Below, in pieces: positions 22,054 through 33,420 of a DNA stretch of 64,000 nt (within the stretch, counting starts at the first letter, position 1; each line of letters opens with the position of its first letter). The notes below the pieces were generated by a model, which was given only the letters and a program-made list of their open reading frames with translations, made no database searches and was not told the origin of the DNA. The DNA comes from Calamus simplicifolius (lineage: Eukaryota; Streptophyta; Magnoliopsida; Arecales; Arecaceae). Position numbers and translations under genes: made by a program. The stretch is from NCBI GenBank assembly GCA_900491605.1, contig UESW01005048.1:285909-349908 (forward strand), given 5' to 3'.

Positions 22054-25000
22054 CTAGGGGAATACATCATTGATAATATTGGTGGAGGTTATCGAATTCC
22101 AGGTACGTGGAATGGGTTTCCCGTCGAGCTCCTCTAATTTGTATGCCCCCCTGTGAAGTGTTTCGGTGACGCGGTAAGGGCACTCCCAGTTGGGGGATAG
22201 CTTGCCCCCCTCCGTAGGTTTTGAAACCTCAGCTTTTCTCAAAACCAAGTCTCCACGGCGGAAAACCTTGGGATGAACCCAAGCGTTATAGTACTTGGCC
22301 GCTCGCTGACGGAAGGTTGCCATGCGCAGCCTTGCCCGATCGTGCGCCTAATCTATGAAGTCCAGGTTAGCCCGTATCAGTGCAGAGTTATTTTCCTCGT
22401 TGAAGGACTCCACACGCGGGCTAGGCAGACCGATCTCGATGGGGATGACGGCTTCAGATCCGAAGGCCAGACTGAAAGGAGTCTCGCCGTCGGAGCTCTA
22501 GGGGTCATGTGGTAGGCCCAGATCACACTGGGGAGCTCCTCCACCCATTGACCTTTGGACCCGTCCAACCGGGTTCTAAGTCCTCTAAGGATGGTACATT
22601 CATGGCCTCGGCTTCTCCGTTGGTTTGAGGATGGCCGACAGAAGTGAATCGGTGATGAATGCCTAGCTCACCACAAAAGACTTTGAATGCTTCATTATTG
22701 AATTGGCGGCCATTGTCCATGACGAGGGTGTGGGGCAGGCCGAAACGGCATATGATCGACTTCAGAAGAAGGCTTTGACTTTTCTTTGGTGATCTTGGCC
22801 AGTGCTTCGACTTCAACCCACTTGGTGAAGTAATCGATGGCAACTAGCAAAAATCTTCGCTGCCCTGAAGCTGGGGGGAATGGCCCGAGAATGTCCATTC
22901 CCCACTGGGCGAAAGGCCATGGGGCCGAGAGCGGACTCATTGGGGCAGACGGTTGATGTTGGATGTGTGCGTGGCGCTGACAACCATCGCACTTCTGAAC
23001 CAATCTAGCTGCGTCTTCCTTCATTGTGAGCCAGAAGTATCCTGACGGAGGGCTTTTTGAGCTAAAGATCTGCCCCCCAGGTGATTTCATAGATGCCTTC
23101 GTGAATCTCTCTGAGGATGTAGTCAGCGTCGGTAGGCCCTACACACTTGAGTAGGGGGTAGGAGAATGACCTTCTGTATAGCCGCCCATCCAGGAGGATG
23201 AATTTGGAGGCTCTCCACTTGAGCAGCCTAGCTTCGTTGCGATCATCAGGAGAGTGCCATCGGCGAGATAACGAACGTAGGCATCCATCCACGTGGGCTC
23301 TTGGGTGAGTGGGAGGACTTCTTCGCTGTCCTCTATGCTGGGTCTTTCCAAATATTCAATATAAGCATCTCTCGCCAAGCCATCGGTGGAGGTGGCCAGA
23401 CGAGAAAGGATGTCGGCCTTGGCATTTTCACTCCGGGGAATGTAACTGATACTGAAGTAAGGCAGTGGGGAAGTTAGGAGCCGAACCTTACCCAATATTG
23501 CGCCATAACGGGGTCACGCGCCTCATATTCCCCATGGACTTGTCCGGAGACAAGTTGCGAGTTGGTAAAGGCTCTGAGGCGCCTTACTCCCAACTCTTGG
23601 GCTAGCCTTAACCCAGCCAGCAGGGCCTCATATTCGGCTTGGTTGTTGGTGGCTTCGAATAGGAATCGCAGGGCACATTCGTCCTTTCTCCACCCGGCCC
23701 GGCAAGAATAAGGCCGGCGCCGCTTCCTTGTGAATTTGATGCGCCATCCACATGAAGAAACCAGGATTCACCATCATCATCCGGCTCAGGTTTGCACTGC
23801 TCCATGGGAGCCTCTTTGATCTTCCTCCACCCAGGTGCACTCGACCAGGAAATCGGCTAAGACTGAGACTTCAGTGCTGGCCGAGCTTGAAAAGAAAGGT
23901 CGAACTCTCCCAGCTTGATGGCCCACTTAGCCAGTCGGCCTGAAGTGTCAGGGCGAGCCAGATGGCTCGAAGGGGCTGATCTGTGAGCACCACAATAGGA
24001 TGGGCTTGGAAGTATGGATGGAGGCGTCAGGCGAAGACTATGAGGGCAAAAATAACTTTCTCTGTCTTGGAATATCTGACTTCTGCGTCATGAAGGACCT
24101 TACTCACATAGTAGATGGGTCTCTGAGTTCCATCGGCGTCGAGGTGCACCAGGACGGAGCTAACGGCCTCCGACGAAGCGCTAAGTAGAGGAAGAGTCTT
24201 TCTCCATCTCTTGGCTTGGATAGAAGTGGCGAAGAAGACAGGAATGCCTTTAACCCATCGAAGGCTTTCTGGCAGTCGTCCGTCCATTCGAAGCCATTTA
24301 TTTTCCGTAGGGCCTTGAAGAAGGCAGGCATCTCTCAGCCAATTTGGAGAGGAAACGACTTAGAGCCGCTATCTCCCTGTCAATTGTTGCACTTCCTTTT
24401 TACTGGATGGTGGCCTCATGTCGAGTATGGCGCTGATCTTCTCTGGGTTTGCCTTGATCCCTTGCTGGTCACCATGAAGCCCAGGAACTTGCCCGCCATG
24501 ACCCCGAAAGCACACTTCTTGGGGTTCAGCTTGACTTGGAAGCGACGGAGGTTATTGAAGGTCTCTCCCAGGTCGGAGACGTGATCGGAGGCACGGGTGC
24601 TTTTTGTCAGCATGTCGTCTACATAGACTTCCATGTTCCGGCCTAGCTGATCCTGGAATACTCTATTCATCAACCTTTGGTAGGTTGCTCCCGCGTTCTT
24701 GAGGCCAAAAGGCATCACCTTGTAGCAATAAATGCCCTTCTCTGTTACAAAGGAGGTGTGTTCCTCATCGCTAGGGTCCATCCTTATCTGATTATACCCT
24801 GAGAAGGCATCCATGAAACTGAGGAGTTCATGCCCAGAGGTGGAATCCACCAACTGATCAATTCGGGGCAGGGGGAAGCTGTCTTTCGAACATGCCTTGT
24901 TGAGGTCGGTGAAGTCTATGCAGATCCTCTAGCTCCCATTTGCCTTACGCACCATGACCATGTTGGCTAGCCAATCAGGGTAATGCGCTTTTCGGATGTG

Positions 25001-25850
25001 ACCGGCACTGAGTAGCTTGTTAACTTCCTCGTCGATGGCCTTTTGTCGGTCGGGGCAAAGCTCCTCTTCTTTTGGCGGATTGGGCGGTGCCGTGGATCAA
25101 TGTTGAGCTTGTGGGTGATCACTTCCGGAGGGATGCCGGGCATATCAGATGCCGACCAGGCAAAGATGTCCGAGTTAGCCCTCAGAAAACCCAAGAGACG
25201 CTCCCGGTCCTCTAGGGGAAGGAGTCCTCCGATACGGACGGTCTTCGCCGGGTCCTCCCCAAGGGGGAAGGTTAGAAGGTGCTCAGCTGGCTCTCCTCCC
25301 TTACTAGAGTCTCTGGGGTTGGACGCCTCTAAAGTCGGCTCAACTTCCAGGGGACTTGATGCCGCGTGATAGCAGGTAGGACTGGGCTGGTCTCGCCGCG
25401 CATCTCTCCAACTCCCTCGCTAGTGGGGAACTGCACTAGTAGACGCCGGGTGGAAATGACTGCATCCAAGAGGTTCAGACCTGGGTGCCCGAGAATGGCA
25501 TTGTACACCAAGGGGACCCTCACGACCAAGAATTTTATGATCACAGTGCTTTGGCGTGGCGATGCTCCAGCTGTCACAGGCAGAGGTATTTCACCTTCGA
25601 CCCTTACGGAGTCCCCGATAAATCCGACTAACGGGGCCGCCACGGGCTGGAGAGAGTCCAAAGATAATCCCATCCGAACAAAAGCGTCATAAGTAAGGAT
25701 GTCAGCTGAGCTACCACTATCAACTAATATTCTTTTTATAGGGTACCTGGCGATCGTCATAGAGACGACTACGCCTTCATTGTTTACATTTTCCACTACG
25801 GCAGGTCCCCCCCAGGAATTACATTACTCAGCGCCTCCTCCCCTCTTGGC
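22054..25850 (-). pseudogene. Tat pol: protease, RT, two RNase H domains, integrase
   Basis: Reading leftward. Protease at 25796-25329 has RILVDSGSSADIL. RT at about 25200-24416 has SDMPGIPPEVITHKLNIDP, MDAFSGYNQIRMDP, PFGLKNAGATYQRLMN and the catalytic YVDD (YVDDML). The gypsy RNase H lies at about 24360-24027 (KINGFEWTDDCQKAF, LYLAL). A second, archaeal-type RNase H sits at about 23805-23540 (WFLHVDGASNSQGSGAGLIL). Integrase covers 23292-22054, with CDGCQRHAH, WGMDILGPF, VMDNGRQFNN, GHPQTNGEAEAMN and the C-terminal KLSPNWECPYRVTETLHRG. At least eight frame changes and several stops separate these, so no polyprotein is made. Domain order is normal for the Tat group. Confidence 0.93.
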
Positions 25851-27420
25851 CGTTTAGGTGCAGAAGCCGATCCCCAGGATACCATGCCAACCGTCCGCTG
25901 AGTGGGGGCATTGTCGACTAGGTCTTGGACAGGCGGGGGCCCCATGAGGGCCGGCAGCGGCTACGGCCTTTTGGACATATTTGCCGAGGTAGCCCCGGTG
26001 AATGAGCTCCTCGATGGCCTTCTTCAGGCTGTAGCAGCTATCGATATCATGGCCGTAATCCCGGTGGAACCGGTAGTAGCGCTCTTGTCGCGGGGAGGGC
26101 CTTTCTTCATGGGAGGAGGACGTTGGAGATAAGGCTCACCCTCAATCTCCATCAGAATGTGGGATCGAGGGGCTAGAAGGGGCATAAGCTTACTCTCATC
26201 GGGACGGGGCTCTGACACCTGTTGTCGGATCAACGAGGTGGGTCAGCTCGCCGGTGCCGAGGGGGCCCGCTGGGCTCGGGGCGAGCAGGCTTGTGGTTGG
26301 AGCTTCTTGAAGATTCCGGCGGGTGAGTCGGCTTCATCCGCACGGATGTACTTTTGAGCTCAGAGGAGGAGATCGGAATAAAGCTTGGGGGCTTCTTATC
26401 CAAAGAGAAGGTGAAGCGGGATGGGAGGAGCCCCCGCTTCAATGCCAATCGCCACCGCGTCATCGAGATGGTAGACCTCGAGAGCGGTGGCCTTGAACGG
26501 GACACAAAGTCCCGCAGCGACTCTCCCTCTTTGACGGATGGAGAAAAGACTGTCGGCTACCCTTGGGATTCATCGGCAAGCGTCGAAGTGTGCCAGAAAG
26601 GCTTTCTCCAGCTCCCAGAAGGAGTCGATGCTATGAGGGGTCAGGCGTGAGTGCCACGCACGGGCGCCTTCCACAGAGTAGCGGGGAAGGCCTTGCAGAG
26701 AAGGGCATCTGAGCGCTCTGGACTTGCATCATTGCTTTGTAGCTCTCAGATGATCGAGAGGATCGGTCGTACCGTCATACGGGTCTACCTGGGGGAAACG
26801 AAACCGAGAGGGGATAGGCTCCTCCAATATCCGGCGGGTGTAAGGAGGACGAGTGTCAAACTCTTCCTCTGGCTGATGATTGATTTTCTTGGCGAGCTCG
26901 TCGCTACTCCTCCAGGTGTTCCTCCGCCTGATGGCTTATTATTGGGCCCTCCGAGATGGCTTGGAGGAGGAAGAAGAAGAGAGCTGAAGGAGATGGAGAC
27001 GGGAGCCGGGACTTCCGCCTGGGCTCCTCCTGATAATGCGGTTCGGGAGGAAACTTGCTAGGGCCGTGGTCAGGGGACCATGGCCGCTTGGGGGCTCACG
27101 TCGGGGCTTCCTAGGGGAAGCCGGACATCGACCGGTCTCTCGCTGACCGGCCTCTCATCGAGGAGAACCTCCCCTCGCCGACTGCTGACTGGCGGAGGGA
27201 GCAGTCTGGTGTTGGGTGGCCACGGACTATTATTGCTGGAGCCCGTGGACCATGGTAGTGTGATTTTGGACCTGACGAGAAAGGGTCGCCAGCCGCTCCG
27301 GCGGCGGGTAGGTAACTGGAGGGTCGGTAGCAGGGGGATTGGCCTCCTGCTGCCTAGTTGGCAGGGGAAGCCCCGTGGGACAGCTGACGGAGGCGTCATG
27401 AGCTCGCGTCACCACCATGG
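25851..27420 (-). pseudogene. Tat gag and proline-rich leader
   Basis: The capsid-type block near 26850-26780 reads RRILEEPIPSRFRFP and then VDPYDGTTDPLDHL, the classic gypsy Retrotrans_gag opening. It runs on toward 26400 in alternating frames (SIDSFWELEKAFLAHF). A Pro/Arg-rich segment (27420-27070) precedes it and a Pro/Ser/Arg-rich segment with basic patches (26505-26024) follows. Frameshifts interrupt it repeatedly. I do not see a convincing CCHC knuckle. Confidence 0.75.
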
Positions 27421-27495
27421 TTTCTAGAAGAGAAGAGGGGGGGGGGGGGGAAGTCCCACCTACTTAGATGTAGCGCCGGGAGAATGTTCCCCCTT

Positions 27496-27510
27496 TCTGG
27501 CGTGCCAATC
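27496..27510 (-). other. Candidate primer-binding site of the Tat element
   Basis: Immediately inside the 5' LTR the minus strand reads GATTGGCACGCCAGAAAG, containing TGGCACGCC. Tat-lineage elements commonly have a TTGGCGC-type site 1-3 bases after the LTR. I cannot assign the tRNA with confidence. Confidence 0.6.
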
Positions 27511-29258
27511 TGATGACGCCCAACCACCGATCCTAGACGTCGGGAACGGAGTGCTTCTCCAACCTTTCCTTCACCAGGTTGCCTGCAAAAAAGTCCAAGA
27601 CCGGAGAGGATTCTCTAGTGGGACCCTCCGACGCCCAAGTCAGCGATCGAGGTCATAGCTGAAGAGGGGCTCGAACGAGCCCTTTTGGTGTGGAGAACGA
27701 GGTCTCAGAGAGGAGGGATTCCTTTCTGAGAGCTAAGACCGCGATTTTTGGGAGTTATCGCACATACCTGTTTAGAGAGAGGACTCACCCTTTTATAGGG
27801 GTTGACATGATCACATGGGATTCCGTGAGGAAGGAATGTCTGCGAGTTCTTGGAAGTTGCGTGGATCTGGGCTGGTTGGTGGGTCCTGTCCCATCGGAGA
27901 GAAAAAAATGGCGGTTGGTGGGTTCTGTCTCATCAATCAGTGGGGCTGCTGAGTCTGGTTGAACATCTCGACTTTCCCGAGGGAGCCGAGGCTGAGCCTG
28001 GTTGACCAGGGGCGGCCGGGGCCGACCTCCTCGGCCAGGAAGTGCCGGGGCGGGGCTGGCCAGGGATGGCTGGGCCGACTCGGCGGGCTCGGAGATGCCA
28101 GGCCCGAGAGGGGCCGGCCAAGGATGGCCGGGGCCAACTCGACGGGCTCAGAGACACCGGGGCCGAGAGGGGCCGGCCAGGAATGGCCGGGGCCGACTCG
28201 GCGGGCTCGGAGATGCCGGGGCCGAGAGGGGCCGGCCAGGAATGGCCGGGGCCGACTCGGCGGGCTCGGAGACGCCGGGGCCGAGAGGGGCCGGCCAGGA
28301 ATGGCCAGGGCCGACTCGGCGGGCTCGGAGACGCCAGGGCCGAGAGTGACCGACCAGGGATGGCCTGGGCCGACTCGGCGGGCTTGGAGACACCGGGACC
28401 GAGAGGGGCCGGCCAGGAATGGCCGGGGCCGACTCGGCGGGCTTGGAGACGCCGGGGCCGAGAGGGACCGGCCAGGGATGGCCTGGGCCGACTCGGCAGG
28501 CCCGGAGACGCCGGGGCCGAGAGGGGCCGGCCAGGGATGGCCTGGGCCGACTCGGCGGGCCCGGAGATGTCGGGGCCGAGAGGGGCCGGCCAGGAATGGC
28601 CGGGACCGACTTGGTGGGCTTGGAGACGCCGGGGCCGAGAGGGGCCGGCCAGTAATGGCCTGGGCCGACTCGGCGGGCTCGGAGACGCCGGGGGCGAGAG
28701 GCCGGCCAGGAATGGCCTGGGCCGACTCGGCGGGCTTGGAGATGTCGGGGCCAAGAGGGGCCAGCTAGGGATGGCCTGGGCCGACTCGGCAGGCCCGAAG
28801 ATACCGGGGCCGAGAGGGGCCGGCCAGGAATGGCCGGGACCGACTCGGCGGGCCTGGAGATGCCGGGGCCGAGAGGGACCGGCCAGGAATGCCTGGGCCG
28901 ACTCGGCGGGCTTGGAGACGCCGGGGCCAAGAGAGGCCGGCCAGGGATGGTCTGGGCCGACTCGGCGGGCCCAGAGATGCCGGGGCCGAGAGGGGCCGGC
29001 CAGGAATGACCGAGGCCGACTCGGCGGGCCTGGAGACGCCGGGGCCAAGAGGGGCCGGTCAGGAATGGCCTGGGCCGACTCGGCGGGCTCGGAGACGCCG
29101 GGGGCGAGAGGGGCCGGCCAGGAATGGCCTGGGCCGACTCGACGGGCTTGAAGACGCCGGGGTTGAGAGGGGCCGATCAGGAATGATCTGGGCGCAAAAA
29201 TGCTTTGATTTTATCAAGATTACCTCTGCGGCTGCAAGTGGCTACACCAGCCACATAA
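27511..29258 (-). repeat. 5' LTR of the Tat element
   Basis: 1748 bp. Minus-strand TATA-type CTATAAAAG at 27790-27798. It lacks the ~130-bp insert present in the other LTR but has a longer minisatellite. Its outer end reads CATAA instead of CATCA on the plus strand. Confidence 0.92.
28060..29190. repeat. GC-rich ~60-bp minisatellite in the right LTR
   Basis: About 19 tandem units of the same repeat as in the left LTR. Units differ mainly in cggggcc/cctgggcc and in aggaatgg/agggatgg variants, which are interspersed rather than blocked. Palindromic ggccggcc cores recur in nearly every unit. Confidence 0.93.
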
Positions 29259-29263
29259 CTCCC

Positions 29264-30522
29264 TTTTCTCTATCCCTCCCATGTGACCCATTTTTTCCCC
29301 ACTTTGAACAACATTTCCTACCAGCCTATTATGGACCTTATGTCTAGCCACCAATTGAATGTTTTCATCATTTTCAGACGAAAATTAGCTGTTTGGAGGA
29401 CCCCAGTTTAATTCACTGTCCACCTCAGACATTGCATTTAGAACATGGGCAGTGGTTGTTTGGTCCCCTGAGACCGCAGATACTCTTCTTAATCTAGCCC
29501 AGGCTTATTCTGACCTTGCATGAGGTTGGGTTTCTGTCACCTCCCCTGTCACACCTTCCAATCTTCTTAATACAGAAATTTATGAAAGGAAATTATTATT
29601 ATAATTTTCTTTGGAAAGCAAGCCCTTCTTTTTGGTTTTTATACGTATATATCTGTATAATTATCTCCTTTTACACGTATGCTCTTATAAATATATGAAA
29701 TTATATATATAACCTCTAAAATATTTATTATTTTTATAATATTCTTAAAAATTATTCCTTTTGCATGTTTGCTCTTACAAATTTATTATAGAAAAATATT
29801 CTTATAAATTTTTTTCTTTTACATGTCTTTTCTCACTCGATTAAAGATATACATGCAGAAAAAATAATTTATAAAAGTATGCATTTATTTTTTTTTTCAA
29901 CCATAAGTAGAGGAATATTTGCTAAATTTATTAAGAATAATATTTATATGACGAGAAGAATTTACCAAGAAGAAAGGTTAAAAATGGATAAGATATTTTA
30001 GTATCTTATGAGTCGTATAAACCTACCTTCCTCCTTTGCCCATATATATATACACACACATATTTAAGATTAAAATGAGTATAAAATTTTACAAAAGATA
30101 GCTTGGATGGAGAAAGTTTTTGAAAAAAAGATTTTGAAGTTCCTTTCCTTTCATATATGCCATAGGGCGAGTTGGCCTCAACTAATCACAAAGATAAGGA
30201 CATAAATATGTGATGTTATTGCAGACACATGAACAAGCAAAGGGGTTATGAAAAAAATCATTCTCTATTTTGATGCTTTGGAAGAAATTTATTAGAGAAA
30301 GGCAACCGGAAGTAATCTGGATATGTTGATAATGACTACATCGAATATAACTTAAAGGATAGGCACAGGGAAAGCCGATATATGGGCAATGAATATGTGT
30401 CTTATAACTTTGGAAAACTTGAGAATTAATGCTGGTGATTATAACATGATAGATAGTTAGCCCTCTCTAGTCCTGCATTTGCTTTTATGCCTCAAAGGAG
30501 TACCACTATTAGCTCCTTAAAT
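29264..30522. other. Intergenic between two LTR retrotransposons
   Basis: Mostly AT-rich, with a more mixed first 300 bases. It contains short TA-rich runs (about 29640-29720, 30045-30063). No gene or repeat family is recognisable. Confidence 0.5.
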
Positions 30523-30527
30523 ACCAA

Positions 30528-30972
30528 TGTTAGCGTTTCCTTTTATGTGGCCCATATGGATATATGATTGATTTATCATTTATTTATTCTAAATAATAAT
30601 TATGATATCTAATTTTATCATATATTTAAATTTAAGTGATAATGATGGTTTAATAAAGCTAATTTTCTATTGGTTCATTTTTTGGGGAGTTGTTATCTGG
30701 TAACCTTTCTTTGATGGAAAGAGAAATTTATCGTATTATCATATTGGTCCTCTCTCTCCTATATATAGTCTGTTTGACCATCAAAACAGATAAGGAAGAG
30801 AATTAATAAAGAGGAAGAAACTCAATCTGTCGTTAATCCATACATTTCGATTAAGGCAGAATATCAATGGATCAAGGTACGCATTCTTGATTTAAGTTTT
30901 CATTTAAAAATTATTTATTCTAAGATCTTGGCCATTATGTTTATTAAAGAAAATCCTTATATGGATCTTACA
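30528..30972 (+). repeat. 5' LTR of Copia 2
   Basis: 445 bp. TATA-type CCTATATATAG near 30759-30770. It is a near match to the 3' LTR except for a duplicated segment in the latter. Confidence 0.92.
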
Positions 30973-30987
30973 TGTGGTATCAGAGCC

Positions 30988-32613
30988 TTGATTGAAGAAT
31001 TTATTTTTTATTATGAATCTATCTTCGATTCTTATATATATATATCTTATTATGATTGATGATCAAAATAGCATAGTTCTTTTTATCTCCACAAACCTTT
31101 CCATAAAGTCATGGGATTTCAATAACGGATTAAAGGAGAGGCTTAATTCTAGCATCTCACGAACGTGAGGCTTTCTCCCTCAACGTTTTTCTCCCTCACG
31201 AATCCACGGAAGTCTTCACGTACGTAGAGGCTTTACAGTATTCTTTTTTGATCTCCTGCCCCATCAAAACTATAAAAGACAGAGAATTAGAATTTTTCCG
31301 TGACAGAGATTCATACACACGAATGGAAGAGGTGAGAGGTCTTGGGATGGAATTCCAGCCAGGATAAAATAAAAATAATAATAATAAAAATCCCGATGGT
31401 CCTTCGGTGAAGAGTCTCTCTTCATGCACGGGTGAAGAGAGTCGGTGGCTCTTCACAAATTCACGCCATCTCTCTTCACCAGAATGTGATGTACGGTGGC
31501 TTGGGCTCTTGGGCTTCCCTTGGGCTTGTAAAGAGCATACACGATGAAAAGGGAGGGAAAGTTCTAGTATAAAAGAAAAATAAAATCAAATAGAGGGATA
31601 TGAGATTCTTGGTAAAGAATATCACAATAAATAAAAAATTGGAGGTGCATTGATGGAACTTGAGAGTCCGCTCTCTTTACGCACCAAAGCTCTTCCTTTT
31701 TCACGCACGAAAATCACAAAAAGAATGGAATCTCACGGAAGTCAAACAGTTTCTTTTCCTCTTGCTCATGGAAGCCATCCTTAACACGTGGGAATTCTAG
31801 TCTTGCGTGCATGAAGAAACTCAAAGGTCACGCACAAAAAGGGAGGGAGAGTTTCAGTATGAAAGAAAAATAAAATAAAATAAAGAATTAAAGTGGCTTA
31901 AACCTATAACCAAAAAGATTTAAGGACAAACATATTGCCACTTTATCAATTTAATCCTTGATAATAAAAGGTGAAAGCCCATATATTTCTCCAACACGAA
32001 GGTTCTTTTAAAATTTATGTTTTGCCTTCTAATATTTATGAGATTAATGTTTTTAAAAAAATATTACAATAAAATTATGTGGGTACATTTAAGTATTTTG
32101 TATTCATGCATGATATTATCATTAATTAAATTTGATGTCTATATTATGTAATTTGTTAGTCACCAAAGTGGCCAAATTTAAAGGTTTATAGATATCAAAT
32201 TTAATTAAATAATTTAATTACTCATAATTATGTGATGCTACATAATTATTTAATTGTTATGAGTATATTGAAGTTCATTGATTATAAATATTTAAGGGTC
32301 GCCCAAAGGTTGACTAGTCATTTATAATCTATGGACATGATGTGGTCAATTAATATGCTTGGTTAGGTATGTTTAGCATATCCAAAGATAGCAAAAAGAT
32401 CTAATTTGAGTATATATAATTGCCAATTATGTAAAATTAAAATTAAGCATCAATTATGTTTACTGTAGTATATTGTTGTATCACCCAAAGGAGAACTTCA
32501 ATATGCACTTATTGTTTAATTGATGGAGTCTGAATATTTATTTAAATATATTGCTCAAAGCATTAATGTGTGAGCATATTCTATATGTTCCTGTTTCTCT
32601 TCATTCGCAAGCT
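30988..32613 (+). other. Long untranslated leader of Copia 2
   Basis: No ORF of note. It has repeated 'cacgtacg'/'ctcacgaa' and 'ctcttcacg' motifs at 31150-31480. A direct repeat, 'gggaggga', then 'agtat' and 'aaagaaaaataaaat', occurs near 31550 and again near 31845. Confidence 0.55.
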
Positions 32614-33420
32614 ATGTCTGTTCAAACTTTTAATGGGCTTAATTTCTTTGAATGGCGCGAACAAGTTCAGTTTCATCTTGGTGTTCTGGATCTTGATTTG
32701 GCACTCATAAATAAGAAACCCACTGCTCTTACTGACTCTAGCAGTGCTGAACAGAGGTCTTTCCATAAGACTTGGGAAAGATTAAACAGACTTAGCTTGA
32801 TGTTCATGCGAATGACTGTAGCAAACAACATCAAGTCCACAATTCTTGTTACTAAAAGTGCTAAGGAATTTATGAAGTTTGTGGAAGCACGTTCCCAATC
32901 TGACTCTGCTGATAAGTCACTTGCTGGAACATTGATGAGTACTTTAACCAACATTAAGTTTGATGGTTCTCGTACTATGTATGAGCATGTTGTTGAAATG
33001 ACAAGCATAGCAGCAAGACTAAAGACGATGGGCTTGGAAGTGAATGAGAATTTTCTTGTGCAATTCATTATCAATTCCTTGCCTCTTGAGTTGGTCCATT
33101 TCACATGAGTTATAACACGATGAAGGATAAGTCGAATGTGAATAAATTGCAAAGTATGCTCATTCAAGAGGAAACAAGACTTAAGAAACATGGAAATCAT
33201 TCTATTAATCTCATGGGTCATCAAGGAGCTAGAAAGAAATCAAAGAAAGATAAGAAATGAAAGAGCAAGCAACGACCACTAAAGATAAATGGGTCATCTG
33301 CTCAAATCCATAAGAAGAAACAAAAGGATGATAAGTGTCACTTTTGCAAAAAGCATGGACACTATAAGAAAGATTGCCTAAAACGTAAGGCATGGTTCAA
33401 AAAGAAAGGTAAGCCTATAG
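32614..33420 (+). pseudogene. Copia 2 gag
   Basis: Begins MSVQTFNGLNFFEWREQV at 32614, the usual start of this gag type. It runs open to 33108, then needs a frameshift (FHMSYNTMKDKSN) to continue. The CCHC knuckle CHFCKKHGHYKKDC lies at about 33337-33378. A TGA near 33258 also interrupts. Confidence 0.85.

Larger units (their letters stand above)
15535..29258 (-). mobile_element. Complete Tat-lineage Ty3/gypsy retrotransposon, 13.7 kb
   Basis: The element is in minus orientation, bounded by LTRs 15535-17188 and 27511-29258. On the plus strand each LTR starts TGATG; the left ends CATCA and the right ends CATAA by mutation. Flanks CTCCC (15530-15534) and CTCCC (29259-29263) are a perfect 5-bp target duplication. 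Read leftward from the right LTR: primer-binding site, Pro-rich leader, gag, protease, RT, RNase H, archaeal-type RNase H, integrase, ~141-bp tandem array, antisense ORF, polypurine tract, 3' LTR. The dual RNase H and the antisense ORF between pol and the 3' LTR mark the Tat group. Many frameshifts and stops make it non-autonomous. Confidence 0.95.

Noticed and set aside
27933..29151. Open frames of about 370 codons on both strands (Pro/Arg/Gly-rich)
   Set aside because: They lie wholly in the 60-bp minisatellite of the right LTR; a period of 20 codons keeps frames open without selection. The same holds for 16161-16952 in the left LTR.
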